Notes under the pieces: generated by a model
Told to the model about the DNA's origin: nothing
What the model saw: only the letters and a program-made list of their open reading frames with translations
Database searches by the model: none
Shown: positions 50,402 to 59,585 of the stretch, piece after piece
Layout: each line of letters begins with the position of its first letter
Numbering within the stretch: the stretch's first letter is position 1
Translations under genes and position numbers: made by a program
Assembly (NCBI RefSeq): GCF_001423425.1
Contig: NZ_LMNX01000001.1
Span: 888,970 to 952,969 of the forward strand
Reading direction: 5' to 3'
Length of the DNA: 64,000 bases
Source: Rhizobium sp. Leaf306
Lineage (GTDB): Bacteria; Pseudomonadota; Alphaproteobacteria; Rhizobiales; Rhizobiaceae

Positions 50402-50920
50402 ATGACCGCCTACCTCGATGCGATGCGCAGATATGCTGCCTTTTCTGGTCGCTCCACCCGTTCGCAGTTTTGGCTGTACCACCTCACGCTTCTCGCCTTG
50501 GCCTTGACGGGGTTCATCATTGACATCGCGATTGCTGGCCCGGCTGGCCCCGAGCCAAGGGTGTCTGCAGTGCTTGTTATTGCCCACTACATCCCGTCGC
50601 TAGCGATCATCATCCGGCGCCTGCATGACAGCAACAGGAGCGGCTGGCTGGTGCTGTTGTGCCTGATCCCCCTCATCGGCACAATCGCCTTCATCGCCTT
50701 CGGCTGCACGGCTTCAACACTCGGGACAAATCGCTTTGGTCCCGCTACCGACAAAGGCTCCCCATCGGCCACACGAGCTCGGGACGGCGGATCGGTTGAT
50801 GGACCGGCGCCATCAGCCGTCGAGCGCTTGGAAAAGGCTGCAGCCCTTCATGCAGGGGGTGCAATCACTGACACCGAGTTTGCCAAGGTGAAAGCCGCCA
50901 TAATTGAAGATCGAGCATGA
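50402..50920 (+). CDS. DUF805 membrane protein with SHOCT-like tail
   Basis: A 172-residue protein. Residues about 1-115 form a DUF805 domain with three or four helices and the typical YAAFSGRSTRSQFW start and RRLHDSNRSGW loop. The last 35 residues (ERLEKAAALHAGGAITDTEFAKVKAAI) form a SHOCT-type motif often found on bacterial membrane or mobile-element proteins. Function is unknown. AAGGA lies upstream of the ATG, and the stop overlaps the next start (ATGA at 50917). Confidence 0.85.
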   Translation: MTAYLDAMRRYAAFSGRSTRSQFWLYHLTLLALALTGFIIDIAIAGPAGPEPRVSAVLVIAHYIPSLAIIIRRLHDSNRSGWLVLLCLIPLIGTIAFIAFGCTASTLGTNRFGPATDKGSPSATRARDGGSVDGPAPSAVERLEKAAALHAGGAITDTEFAKVKAAIIEDRA

Positions 50921-51786
50921 CATCGTCGTTCATCACCCACAACACTAGCGCCGCAGGTCACGAGATGAAGATACAAATCAGAAGTACAGGGGCATTGGCC
51001 GTAGCGTTCTGTGCAGGGGCATTGATATTCTCTTCAAGGAGCAACGCCCGAGGCGACACCGCGCCAACTGCATTAGGGCGGCAGGGCGCGCAGTCTCTTC
51101 GATCATTTAATACCAGCAAGGCTAGCGACAGAGCAGCACCTGCAATCTTAGCGGGCGACTTTGTTGAGGCACCGGCATCAGCCATCGGAAATCTTGAAAA
51201 AGGCGTATTTGACGGTGGGCGGGTATGGGATGTTGTTCGTTTCGATCTAAACTTGTCTGACGAACCTCCAGTTAAAGCGTGCGCCCGCAGACATGTCGAC
51301 GAGGCAGGTCGCGAAACATACTGGTTTTTCGGCAAGACTGCCGATGCACGCAGTGTGCAGGGGATTATTCTTCGCAAACAGTCTTGGGATTTCAGTACAA
51401 CCAAGGAGGAGGTAACAGACGTTTCGATAAGCCTATTGGGCAAAATCCCGATGCGGGTTTCTGGTTCGGACGCGTTGGCCTATTGGTTCGCATTCGGGGT
51501 CAAATCGAACGAACTCGTCAACCGCACCTTCGGCGGAGTAGATGCTCCGTTGGATTTCATGCAGAAGACCATTGCCGAGTTTCAGGGGTATTCGCCCTAT
51601 TGGTTTGCGACAGGCATCCGGTTCAAGTTTGCAGGAAACGAGCCGGAATGGGTTGTGTCGGCAGAGCCGAAAGGGTTTCATGCGCGATTGATGGTGCAAG
51701 GCTTTGATCAGTGCGTCGCAAGTCTGTCGGCGTTGATTAGCTCCGATACACAAAAGCACGAAGGCCCCACTTCTCCATTCAAATAG
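50917..51786 (+). CDS. Exported hypothetical protein
   Basis: A 289-residue protein without a recognised family. A second ATG at 50965 would begin right at a signal peptide (MKIQIRSTGALAVAFCAGAL), so that may be the true start; the outer start overlaps the DUF805 stop by 4 bases. The mature part has mixed strands with WDVVRFDLNLSDEPPVKAC and FGGVDAPLDFMQKTIAEFQG. Probably periplasmic. Its pairing with the DUF805 gene suggests a membrane-linked unit. Confidence 0.68.
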   Translation: MTSSFITHNTSAAGHEMKIQIRSTGALAVAFCAGALIFSSRSNARGDTAPTALGRQGAQSLRSFNTSKASDRAAPAILAGDFVEAPASAIGNLEKGVFDGGRVWDVVRFDLNLSDEPPVKACARRHVDEAGRETYWFFGKTADARSVQGIILRKQSWDFSTTKEEVTDVSISLLGKIPMRVSGSDALAYWFAFGVKSNELVNRTFGGVDAPLDFMQKTIAEFQGYSPYWFATGIRFKFAGNEPEWVVSAEPKGFHARLMVQGFDQCVASLSALISSDTQKHEGPTSPFK

Positions 51787-51947
51787 ATGACTGACGTTTC
51801 AACGGTGCATTTTCACTTACAGGGACCTTCAATCGCACAACCTATGACATGAAGAGTCGTTAAGTCCGGCATCTACCAGCGCGTTTCAAGCTCCCCTAAA
51901 TTGTTGATCGGCCGATGCGCTTTGCGCTTGTACGTAAACCGGCCTCC

Positions 51948-53192
51948 TCATGTCGTTTCGGAACCCTCCCGCTCCAGAAGTCCCGCGATGTACTGCTCCA
52001 TCGCCTCCAACCACACTTCCTCGTGGGCAGGCAGCAGATCGGTGAGACGCGGTGTCTTGTCATTCGCCGTTCGTAGAGCACACTCCCTCCCCACCTTCAT
52101 CCGGCCGATCTTGCCACCAATCGCCGTTGCGAGGGTTTGGGTGTAAACCTCCGCTTCGGGAAGTCTCTCCCACCAAGACGATGGTCCTGTATCGAGGAAA
52201 CCGTCTTTTCGAACCGTGGCCAGGTTAAGGGGTCTTCCGCCAGCCCCCTCGTGCTTCAGGTTCAGTCCCGCTTGCCTATCAACATAGATGCCGATGCGGT
52301 CCGCTTTCTCCAGGAAGCGACGCAGGAGGTCTGGAGCTGTCGGGTCCCTCTGAGCCAGAAGGTCATAGAACTCGTCCTCGCCAATGCTGACGGCACGACG
52401 CGGGGAGCCCATTGCTTGTGCAGGAGATGCGCGAGCCTGTTCGATCCGAATAGAGTCATTGTCCAGCCGCACGACGCCGCGCTCGATCAGCACTGTCTTT
52501 GCTAAAACCGAGGGAACGACGATACGAACGGTGGCGTCCGGCGCTTCGAACACGCCCAGTTCAACAAGGGCGAATGTGAAGCGCTGGCCAGCATGGCTCT
52601 GTAACAGTTCCGCCAGTGGCGCGATATCATCACGGATACCGTCGCCTACCACAGCGATCACGGCGCGACCGCGAGCCAGGTTACGCGATACGGCTTCTAC
52701 AAACTCTGCTTCGCCGACCGAGGGGTCGTGCTCCTGCACAAGTTCGTAGATGGAAGCGTGAGGTTTTTGTTCGGCCTGTCGCGCCTTCAATGCATTCACT
52801 TCAAATGTCTCGTAGTCCATCCGAAAGATCGCCCCGGCATATTCCATAGCTTGGGCAATTACCTCGCGTCGTGCTTGCGGGTTGCGCCAGAGCTTCGCCT
52901 CAATCAGCACGAGACCACCAGTGTTGGTGACAAAGACATTGTCCAATGCTCCGCTGCGTCCGGCGCCGAACATAAGCGGGAATTCACGACACAACGGGAT
53001 CAAGTCTCCAAACCCGGTTTCGATCTGCTCAATAGGGAAAATCGACGGCTCGCGGTGAAGTAGTGATTGTAGCCAGCTCTCATCGTATCCGCTCGCTGCC
53101 GTAGAACCGAGGTCGACGCGACGCAGCGGCTGAGCTTCGCCGCTTTCATTAAGCCAGATAGGGCGCCCATCCCGTCGTCTAATTTCTGTCAT
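51948..53192 (-). CDS. Stand-alone PD-(D/E)XK nuclease-like protein
   Basis: A 414-residue protein. Residues about 80-115 show a restriction-type nuclease core: Asp84 in GALDNVFVTN, the Glu98-x-Lys100 of LVLIEAKLW and Gln114 in IAQAMEYAG. This order (D, ExK, Q) fits PD-(D/E)XK enzymes. The C-terminal 250 residues match no family I know. AGGAGG sits 5 bases before the ATG at 53192, which settles the start. It lies beside the NACHT gene and a type I restriction system, which supports a defence role, though nuclease activity is not proven. Confidence 0.7.
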   Translation of the reverse strand: MTEIRRRDGRPIWLNESGEAQPLRRVDLGSTAASGYDESWLQSLLHREPSIFPIEQIETGFGDLIPLCREFPLMFGAGRSGALDNVFVTNTGGLVLIEAKLWRNPQARREVIAQAMEYAGAIFRMDYETFEVNALKARQAEQKPHASIYELVQEHDPSVGEAEFVEAVSRNLARGRAVIAVVGDGIRDDIAPLAELLQSHAGQRFTFALVELGVFEAPDATVRIVVPSVLAKTVLIERGVVRLDNDSIRIEQARASPAQAMGSPRRAVSIGEDEFYDLLAQRDPTAPDLLRRFLEKADRIGIYVDRQAGLNLKHEGAGGRPLNLATVRKDGFLDTGPSSWWERLPEAEVYTQTLATAIGGKIGRMKVGRECALRTANDKTPRLTDLLPAHEEVWLEAMEQYIAGLLEREGSETT

Positions 53193-53335
53193 TGGACCTC
53201 CTGTAGCACCGTGGACGACCCCCCGGTATGGCAGCATCAGACACTCTCAACCGATCAACACGTCAGCCCTCTCTAAAACTTGGAGCTCTCGCATCTCCTG
53301 CTCTATTGGACACACCTAATAGATGATGGCCTTGT

Positions 53336-56332
53336 TCAGTCAGAGCCTTTGACTTGCCGAATAACAACCCTCGTTTCATCAAGCCACCGCCTCAGTGGGA
53401 GCTCGAACTTCGTGGATGCTGTAACGTCAATCAGACTCAAAAAGACATGATGGGGCGCGAAGAGGTAGCTTTGATTTTTTCCCTTATGCATTCGGTGGCC
53501 AACCTCGTCCGCGAAACCTTCAATGACGAGGCTGATCCCGATAAGGATCTCTCCAACGACTTCACGATTTTTTGTCGAAGGAGATCGTCTTCGCGTGCTG
53601 TGCCAGAGTTTGGAAATGGCTTCTTCAGTATTACTTTCAATTCCCTGCAACTTTTGCTCCGAAGCAGAAGGAACTGGTATGCTTCCAATCTTTCCAGCGA
53701 GATAATCGGCAGCGACGGCCCGGATTAGCGCCTGGCAGTCACTTCCCTCATAAGGTGCTTCTCGCGGCGATGGAAACAGTGTTGAGCTCGCCATCTCAAG
53801 GGAGGCAGAAAAAAGCTGATCCACGCTCGGCGGCACGAGGGGAGATAAGGACGCTTCAAGTAATTCCGCTCCATGAATATTATAAAGTTCCGCCCGCATG
53901 TCGCCGAATGCAAAAATGTAAGCCTTAGCAACTGCAACGCTCTCTTGCGCAAGTTGCTTCAGCCTCGATTTCTGCGCTGTCCGGATAGTATCGAGTGCCG
54001 ACCAAAGGACGCCATGCGACTTATTTCTAAGCCTTGCCCGCCTTGAATACCCGTCAACTAGACTGTCACGTTGCTTGGAACCCAACACGTAAATACAGAA
54101 GAGCATGTCTGGCGTTGGGGAGCCTTGAAGATGCCGATTGAACACTTCCTCGGCAGCTCGCTTTGCCAAGTGGATGCGGCTGCCCGCGTTTGAAAACACG
54201 GTCCACACAACTGAAATTGCGGCAAGCTCCTCTCGCGCCCCAAGATAAACTGCTCGCTTTATTAAGCGGCTGACAATGTCCAGATAAACTCCCTCGGGGA
54301 TTATAAGGTAATCTAATGCGGAACCGATGAACTCTAGCAGAGCTAATTCTTGCGAAGCAGGAAAGGCAGTCTCTGCAGATAGGGCCGAACTGATAACTTC
54401 CGCTGCTTGACGAGCCTTGCCTCCGTCTCGGAAGATCGCCATGTGGAGGGCTAGATGGGAAATAACGACCCACTCATTCTTCAAGACATGAGGAAGAAGT
54501 TCATTTTTCAGAAGATCTGAAACACTGTGGCTTTCTGAGATCAGATGCCTAGCAAAAAAGTATTCTAGAAATGTTCGATGTGTAAATTTAAAAACTCCGC
54601 TTCCAACCTCACTCATAACCCATGCTCGCCCGGTCAAAAACTCTACGAGCGATTTAGCAGATCTATTCGCACTAGCTTTATCAATATACCAATTCTCGAA
54701 GTGCTTCCGAAGTTCTTTTGTTAGCCACTCCCGTGTTACGCCTTCTTCATTTGAAGCGTCCCCGAAGGTTCGGTGCGCGACGTATCCGAACACGTCGAGC
54801 AATTCCATGTCGTCCCTTGGTACGTTTTGAACAATGATGTCACGTTTTCCATCCCATTTCTCGAACATCAACGTCGCACATTCTTTATAAACTTCTGGAC
54901 GATTGCTGGGCACGTCTCCTCTGTAAACGAATATCTGCACCATCAAGCCAAGCATGAGGGGGTTTTGACGAAGGTCGCCTCCGATGCGCGTGCTTTGTCG
55001 CAAGAAGTCAAGGGCCTTAGCATCCGCTTCTTTTTTGGGACTTCCGCTAACCGCTCTAATGGATTTCGCTGCATACTTCGAAATCTCGTCCGGTGAAAAT
55101 CGTGCAAGACCATATGCTGCGAAATCCTCAGACAGCGGGGCATCGCGATAACCGACTAGTCGAGACGTAACGAGGATTGAACAAGCGGCGTAAATCTCAG
55201 AGAACTGCTCTATAAGCGATACAATATTGCGCCGCTTGCCTAACTCTAGGACTTCATCCAAGCCGTCGAATATAAGAATGGCTTCACCAGTAGAGAGTGC
55301 ATTCTGTAAGAAGCGCCTAGCGAAGTCGTGATCGTTATCGAGAGGCAACGTCGCCTCATCGATTAGATAATCAAAAAACGTGTATGAAGGGTCAGCAGTG
55401 TTTTTGGCTTCAAAGCTCCTTAGTATTACACGCAGCGGAAGCTTCAAGTCGCTAGGGTCAAAGTCACGTCGCCCTGGGTTCGAAGCCTCGAGAGCAATGA
55501 GGTGCGACAAATCATTACATAGCATTTGAGTAAGGGTAGACTTGCCACCTCCTGGGTCGCCCAGTATCACGGCGCGGCCGAACTGTCGGCGGAAATTGAG
55601 ATACGTGATTGTCGTTCCATTCTCGGCAATTTTGGCCGAGGCTATTTCGCCCTCACTTAGTGGCGTCAGCCTCGAAGGGATTGCTAGAGATTTAAGCCTG
55701 AGCCGTTTCGCTCCCTGTAGCGACTCCACTGCCGTGTATCGATTCGCGGCTTCAATAGCTCGCGAGAGCTTGATTCGCCCATCTTGCACTTCTTCTAAAG
55801 TTATCCTCCCGGCAGTATTTTGCTGATTGAGTGAACGGGTTAGATTTTCAACCTGCAAGATAATCTGCCGGTGCTGGGCTCGGATTATGTCGAGCAAAGG
55901 CCGGTCAGAAACATTATTTATTCGCTCTCCGCACGCGACTACTAGGGCGCTGAAAAATTGAGCGGCTGTGAAAGGCATTTCGTCGAACCGTGCATAGAAT
56001 TCCTCGAACGGAGGCAGAAGTTGCTCGTTGGGAGAACCGCACAAAACTGAATTTGCGATGGCTTGAGGTATGGCTGTTCGTCGGAGCTCCTGAATAAATG
56101 TAGCGACGTTCTTATCGAGTGCACCGTGAGAGTTGGCAATAATTCGCGTGAGATCCGCTAGGGCGTCGTCGAGTTTTTTTTCCTGTGGTCCCTCAGGAAG
56201 TGCCCCCTCATTAATTGCTCGATTTATTCGGTCGCGTCGCTTAATTTCAGTAGTCAACATACTGAGCGGCCTTCTGACCGCCTCGAAGACCAGACTGGAG
56301 GCAACTCCTGTGACAATCTCACTAACTACCAC
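53336..56332 (-). CDS. NACHT-domain STAND NTPase, candidate antiphage protein
   Basis: A 998-residue protein. The NACHT NTPase core has Walker A GDPGGGKSTL at about 258-267 and Walker B ILIFDGLDEV at about 352-361. The winged-helix segment FKFTHRTFLEYFFARHL lies at about 582-598. The N-terminal 240 residues are helical and may be an effector or adaptor; I recognise no nuclease or TIR signature there. The C-terminal 400 residues are helical-repeat-like and probably the sensor. GTG at 56332 is chosen because AAGGGAG lies 7 bases upstream. Bacterial NACHT proteins are known antiphage defences; this one is unassigned. Confidence 0.8.
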   Translation of the reverse strand: MVVSEIVTGVASSLVFEAVRRPLSMLTTEIKRRDRINRAINEGALPEGPQEKKLDDALADLTRIIANSHGALDKNVATFIQELRRTAIPQAIANSVLCGSPNEQLLPPFEEFYARFDEMPFTAAQFFSALVVACGERINNVSDRPLLDIIRAQHRQIILQVENLTRSLNQQNTAGRITLEEVQDGRIKLSRAIEAANRYTAVESLQGAKRLRLKSLAIPSRLTPLSEGEIASAKIAENGTTITYLNFRRQFGRAVILGDPGGGKSTLTQMLCNDLSHLIALEASNPGRRDFDPSDLKLPLRVILRSFEAKNTADPSYTFFDYLIDEATLPLDNDHDFARRFLQNALSTGEAILIFDGLDEVLELGKRRNIVSLIEQFSEIYAACSILVTSRLVGYRDAPLSEDFAAYGLARFSPDEISKYAAKSIRAVSGSPKKEADAKALDFLRQSTRIGGDLRQNPLMLGLMVQIFVYRGDVPSNRPEVYKECATLMFEKWDGKRDIIVQNVPRDDMELLDVFGYVAHRTFGDASNEEGVTREWLTKELRKHFENWYIDKASANRSAKSLVEFLTGRAWVMSEVGSGVFKFTHRTFLEYFFARHLISESHSVSDLLKNELLPHVLKNEWVVISHLALHMAIFRDGGKARQAAEVISSALSAETAFPASQELALLEFIGSALDYLIIPEGVYLDIVSRLIKRAVYLGAREELAAISVVWTVFSNAGSRIHLAKRAAEEVFNRHLQGSPTPDMLFCIYVLGSKQRDSLVDGYSRRARLRNKSHGVLWSALDTIRTAQKSRLKQLAQESVAVAKAYIFAFGDMRAELYNIHGAELLEASLSPLVPPSVDQLFSASLEMASSTLFPSPREAPYEGSDCQALIRAVAADYLAGKIGSIPVPSASEQKLQGIESNTEEAISKLWHSTRRRSPSTKNREVVGEILIGISLVIEGFADEVGHRMHKGKNQSYLFAPHHVFLSLIDVTASTKFELPLRRWLDETRVVIRQVKGSD

Positions 56333-56694
56333 AACCAAACTCCCTTTTAGATAAGCAAGGATAGGTCGCCGGGTATCGATTCTACAACTCTTAATCTGAG
56401 GGGTGCGAGTTTGAGGCTTCGCTACTTGCTACTCGACGGGATCGGGCTCTCAACCCGGATAGGCAATTAGCTGTCAACCACCAAATTGCTTTCTACGCCC
56501 GCCCACCGGTGGACGAAGGAGGCTTCACCAGTGGTAGCGCGGCTGCTGCGCACAGCAAAGTCAGTACGATTATTGAGGTACACCTTATGCGAAGCGTTAG
56601 GTCGCGCATCAGGTCGCACTTCGATAATCCGTATTGACAACATAAATCGAAGCTATATTGTCGAAGCTACCCAAAGCGAAGCAAGGCCCCCCTG
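56333..56694. promoter_or_regulatory. Divergent region between NACHT gene and serine recombinase
   Basis: No convincing gene in 362 bases. A direct repeat TCGAAGCTA occurs at 56647-56655 and 56661-56669, next to ATTGACAACATAAA, shortly before the recombinase start. It may be part of a recombination site or an operator. Confidence 0.4.
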
Positions 56695-57318
56695 ATGTAT
56701 ATACGCGCCTATTTGCGCGCCTCCACTAAGGAGCAAGACGCAGGTCGAGCTAGGGCGGACCTAAGTCGGTTCGTTGATGAGCGCGGCTTGCGGATTGCTG
56801 CATCTTACACGGAAAACGAAAGTGGTGCGTCTCTGCAACGCCCTGAGCTCTTTCGTCTGCTCGATGATTGCCACCCCGGCGACGTACTGCTGGTCGAGCA
56901 GGTTGATCGTCTCAGCCGACTTAATGCAACCGACTGGGAAAAGCTCAAGGCTGCGATAAGCGCAAAGCGCGTTCGTGTGGTTGCCCTAGATCTTCCGACA
57001 TCCCATCAGTTGATCCAGACAAGCGGAGATGAATTTGCCACCCGCATGCTAGACGCCATCAACGGCATGATGCTCGACATGCTGGCCGCCATTGCTCGCA
57101 AGGACTACGAGGACCGGCGCAGACGACAGACACAAGGGATTGAGAAAGCCAAAGCTGCGGGAACTTACCGGGGCCGCCCTGAGAACAAAGAAAGGAACGC
57201 TGCCCTCGTAAGCATGCTTAAGAAAGGCCAGACGTGGACTAGTATCGTAGCCGCTACCGGTGCCTCAACATCGACGCTCTCAAGGCTGGCAAAGAAGATT
57301 AAAGAGGCAAAGGGCTGA
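56695..57318 (+). CDS. Small serine recombinase (resolvase/invertase type)
   Basis: A 207-residue protein. The catalytic Ser10 lies in YLRASTKEQDAG; VEQVDRLSR is the conserved arginine region, and DFATRM-like DEFATRMLDA leads into the long E-helix. The C terminus (IVAATGASTSTLSRLAKKI) is a resolvase HTH. Its size fits a resolvase or invertase, not a large integrase. Its partner sites are probably the short repeats just upstream. It separates the NACHT and restriction genes and may have helped assemble this island. Confidence 0.88.
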   Translation: MYIRAYLRASTKEQDAGRARADLSRFVDERGLRIAASYTENESGASLQRPELFRLLDDCHPGDVLLVEQVDRLSRLNATDWEKLKAAISAKRVRVVALDLPTSHQLIQTSGDEFATRMLDAINGMMLDMLAAIARKDYEDRRRRQTQGIEKAKAAGTYRGRPENKERNAALVSMLKKGQTWTSIVAATGASTSTLSRLAKKIKEAKG

Positions 57319-57423
57319 ATATGAACTGTCGGCATGACCACCACTAGTGGTTCCGCTAAATGGCGGCTGTCGGCCGATACCGTTGAAAACGTTGGCGTTG
57401 TCGGCGCTCTAACGACATGATTC
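57319..57423. other. Gap before the IS remnant
   Basis: A 12-bp perfect palindrome ACCACTAGTGGT lies at 57340-57351; no gene is seen. The DNA from about 57350 may be the end of the same degraded IS. Confidence 0.4.
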
Positions 57424-57625
57424 ATGACAAGATGTCAGGCAGCCCCGTTGCAGCTCTTTTACGACCCCTGCCTTGATGATTTTGTCCCTGCCGACCAACT
57501 GCTGTGCGTGATCGACCAACATCTCGAACTCGACAGCGTGCGGGCACAGTTAAAGCCTTCTATAGCACCATAGTTATCCCTCGATTGATCCCGAGCTGAT
57601 GATGCGGATGCCGATCATCGGCTAA
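57424..57625 (+). pseudogene. IS1182-like transposase N-terminal remnant (frameshifted)
   Basis: The frame from 57424 gives QLFYDPCLDDFVPADQLLCV and LDSVRAQLKPSIAP, then stops at 57573. A second frame from 57578 gives PSIDPELMMRMPIIG, then stops at 57625. Together they match the start of IS1182/IS5-type transposases (FVPADHLL...RPSIDPELMIRMLIIGY). About 65 residues remain, with a frameshift and two stops, so it is inactive. It ends 125 bases before hsdM. Confidence 0.7.
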
Positions 57626-57749
57626 CCGTTCCTTCTTGCTGATGATGTTTTCGCTTGCATTTTTCTGCCAGACAGTCAGGCAATAGCGCTTGCCAAACCA
57701 TACCGCGATAGGGTCAAGTCCGCCAAAGACTTTACGGGGGACGTTGCGG
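57626..57749. other. Leader of the type I restriction operon
   Basis: These 124 bases separate the IS remnant from the hsdM start. No clear promoter is seen. The minus strand stays open with the segment [20 protein letters not shown], which might be a decayed gene, but I cannot support it. Confidence 0.3.
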
Positions 57750-59585
57750 GTGAACCAGCAGGCACTATCATCGCTCATCTGGTCGGTTGCTGACCTGCTA
57801 CGGGGAGATTTCAAGCAGGCGGACTATGGCAAGATCATCCTGCCCTTCACCGTTCTGCGACGCCTCGATTGTGTGCTGGAGCCGACCAAACAGGCCGTAC
57901 TGGACGAGTTCTCGGCGCGCGACGGCAATGGCATCAACGTCGAGCCGTTCCTGCTGCGCAAAGCCGGGCAGACCTTCTACAACACTGCCAAGCTAGATCT
58001 GCCCACGCTGATCGGTGACCAGGACAACATCGCCCAGAACCTCTACACCTACATCCAGGCCTTCTCCCTGGAGGTCAGGGACATCTTCGAGAGGTTCGAC
58101 TTCGCCGCCCAGGTGGACCGGCTGGCCAAGGCTGGGCTGCTCTACCAGGTGACCGAGAAGTTCGCTCGCGTCGATCTTCACCCCAAGAAGGTGGACAACC
58201 ATCAGATGGGGCTCGTCTTCGAGGAGCTCATCCGCAAGTTCGCTGAACTGAGCAATGAGACGGCCGGTGAGCATTTCACCCCACGCGAGGTGATCAGCCT
58301 CATGGTCAACCTGCTGTTTGTGGAAGACGACAATGTCCTGACCAAACCCGGTGTGGTGCGCTCAATCTATGACCCCACGGCGGGCACGGGCGGCATGCTG
58401 TCGGTCGCTGGTGAGTACCTCATCGAGCACAACGACCAGGCCCGGCTGGTGATGCACGGGCAGGAACTGAACCCCGAAAGCTACGCCATCTGCAAGGCTG
58501 ACATGCTGATCAAGGGACAGGACGTGTCCAACATCACCTTCGGCAACACGCTGTCGGACGATGGGCACGCGGAGAGCAAGTTCGACTACATGCTGTCCAA
58601 CCCGCCCTTCGGTGTGGAGTGGAAAAAGGTCGAAAAGGAAGTCCGTCGCGAAGCCGAGCAGCAGGGCTACAACGGACGGTTCGGACCGGGGCTTCCCAGG
58701 GTGTCCGATGGCTCGCTGCTGTTCCTCATGCACCTCCTCTCGAAGATGCGGCCGGCCAAGGATGGCGGCAGCCGCTTTGGCATCGTGCTAAATGGCTCGC
58801 CGTTGTTCACGGGCGGAGCCGGCAGTGGGGAGAGCGAGATCAGGCGCCACGTGCTGGAGAACGACCTGGTGGAGGCGATCATCGCCCTGCCCACCGACAT
58901 GTTCTACAATACCGGCATCTCCACGTATGTCTGGGTGCTGACCAACCGCAAGCCGGCCCACCGCATGGGCAAGGTGCAGCTCATCGACGCCTCCAAGTTC
59001 TGGCAGAAGATGCGCAAAAGCCTCGGCTCCAAGCGCAAGGAGATGGGGCCGCAGGACATCGTAACCATCACCAGGCTGTTCGGGGACTTCGCTGAGGCCC
59101 AGGTCGCGACCGTGCTGGATGCTGCTGGCAAGGAGCTCGACCGTGTCGTTGTCCGCGATGGAGAACAAGCGGCGGCGGCCCCCGAGGGTGGCAAGGTCAA
59201 ACTCGCGCCGCTCTCGGTCATTTTCCCCAACGAAGCCTTTGGCTACCGAACCATCACCGTCGAGCGACCCTTGCGGGACGAGAATGGCAAGGCGGTCTTG
59301 TTTGAACGTGGGAAGGGCAAGGGTAAGCCACAGGCCGACAGCGCTTTGAGGAATACCGAGAACGTGCCGCTGTTGGAGGACGTGGAGACCTACTTCAAGC
59401 GTGAGGTGCTGCCCCATGCTTCTGATGCCTGGATTGATCACGAGAAGACCAGGGTGGGGTACGAAATCCCCTTCAACCGGCACTTCTACGTATTCGAACC
59501 GCCGCGAGTTCTTGAAGAGATAGACAGGGACCTCAAGAATGTGACGGACCGCATACTGACGATGATCAAGGCGCTGACTGCATGA
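57750..59585 (+). CDS. hsdM: Type I restriction-modification DNA methyltransferase subunit
   Basis: A 611-residue HsdM. The N-terminal HsdM helical domain ([20 protein letters not shown]) is followed by the N6-adenine methylase: SAM motif [11 protein letters not shown] at about 208-218 and the catalytic NPPFG at 284-288. It methylates adenine in the target chosen by HsdS. GTG at 57750 is the best start, opening [17 protein letters not shown] as in relatives. Its stop overlaps hsdS (ATGA at 59582). A Lys/Gly-rich insertion ([11 protein letters not shown]) near residue 540 is unremarkable. Confidence 0.95.
   Translation: MNQQALSSLIWSVADLLRGDFKQADYGKIILPFTVLRRLDCVLEPTKQAVLDEFSARDGNGINVEPFLLRKAGQTFYNTAKLDLPTLIGDQDNIAQNLYTYIQAFSLEVRDIFERFDFAAQVDRLAKAGLLYQVTEKFARVDLHPKKVDNHQMGLVFEELIRKFAELSNETAGEHFTPREVISLMVNLLFVEDDNVLTKPGVVRSIYDPTAGTGGMLSVAGEYLIEHNDQARLVMHGQELNPESYAICKADMLIKGQDVSNITFGNTLSDDGHAESKFDYMLSNPPFGVEWKKVEKEVRREAEQQGYNGRFGPGLPRVSDGSLLFLMHLLSKMRPAKDGGSRFGIVLNGSPLFTGGAGSGESEIRRHVLENDLVEAIIALPTDMFYNTGISTYVWVLTNRKPAHRMGKVQLIDASKFWQKMRKSLGSKRKEMGPQDIVTITRLFGDFAEAQVATVLDAAGKELDRVVVRDGEQAAAAPEGGKVKLAPLSVIFPNEAFGYRTITVERPLRDENGKAVLFERGKGKGKPQADSALRNTENVPLLEDVETYFKREVLPHASDAWIDHEKTRVGYEIPFNRHFYVFEPPRVLEEIDRDLKNVTDRILTMIKALTA

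Noticed and set aside
56486..56695. 69-residue frame before the serine recombinase
   Set aside because: No ribosome-binding site or family, and it covers the repeats and promoter of the recombinase.
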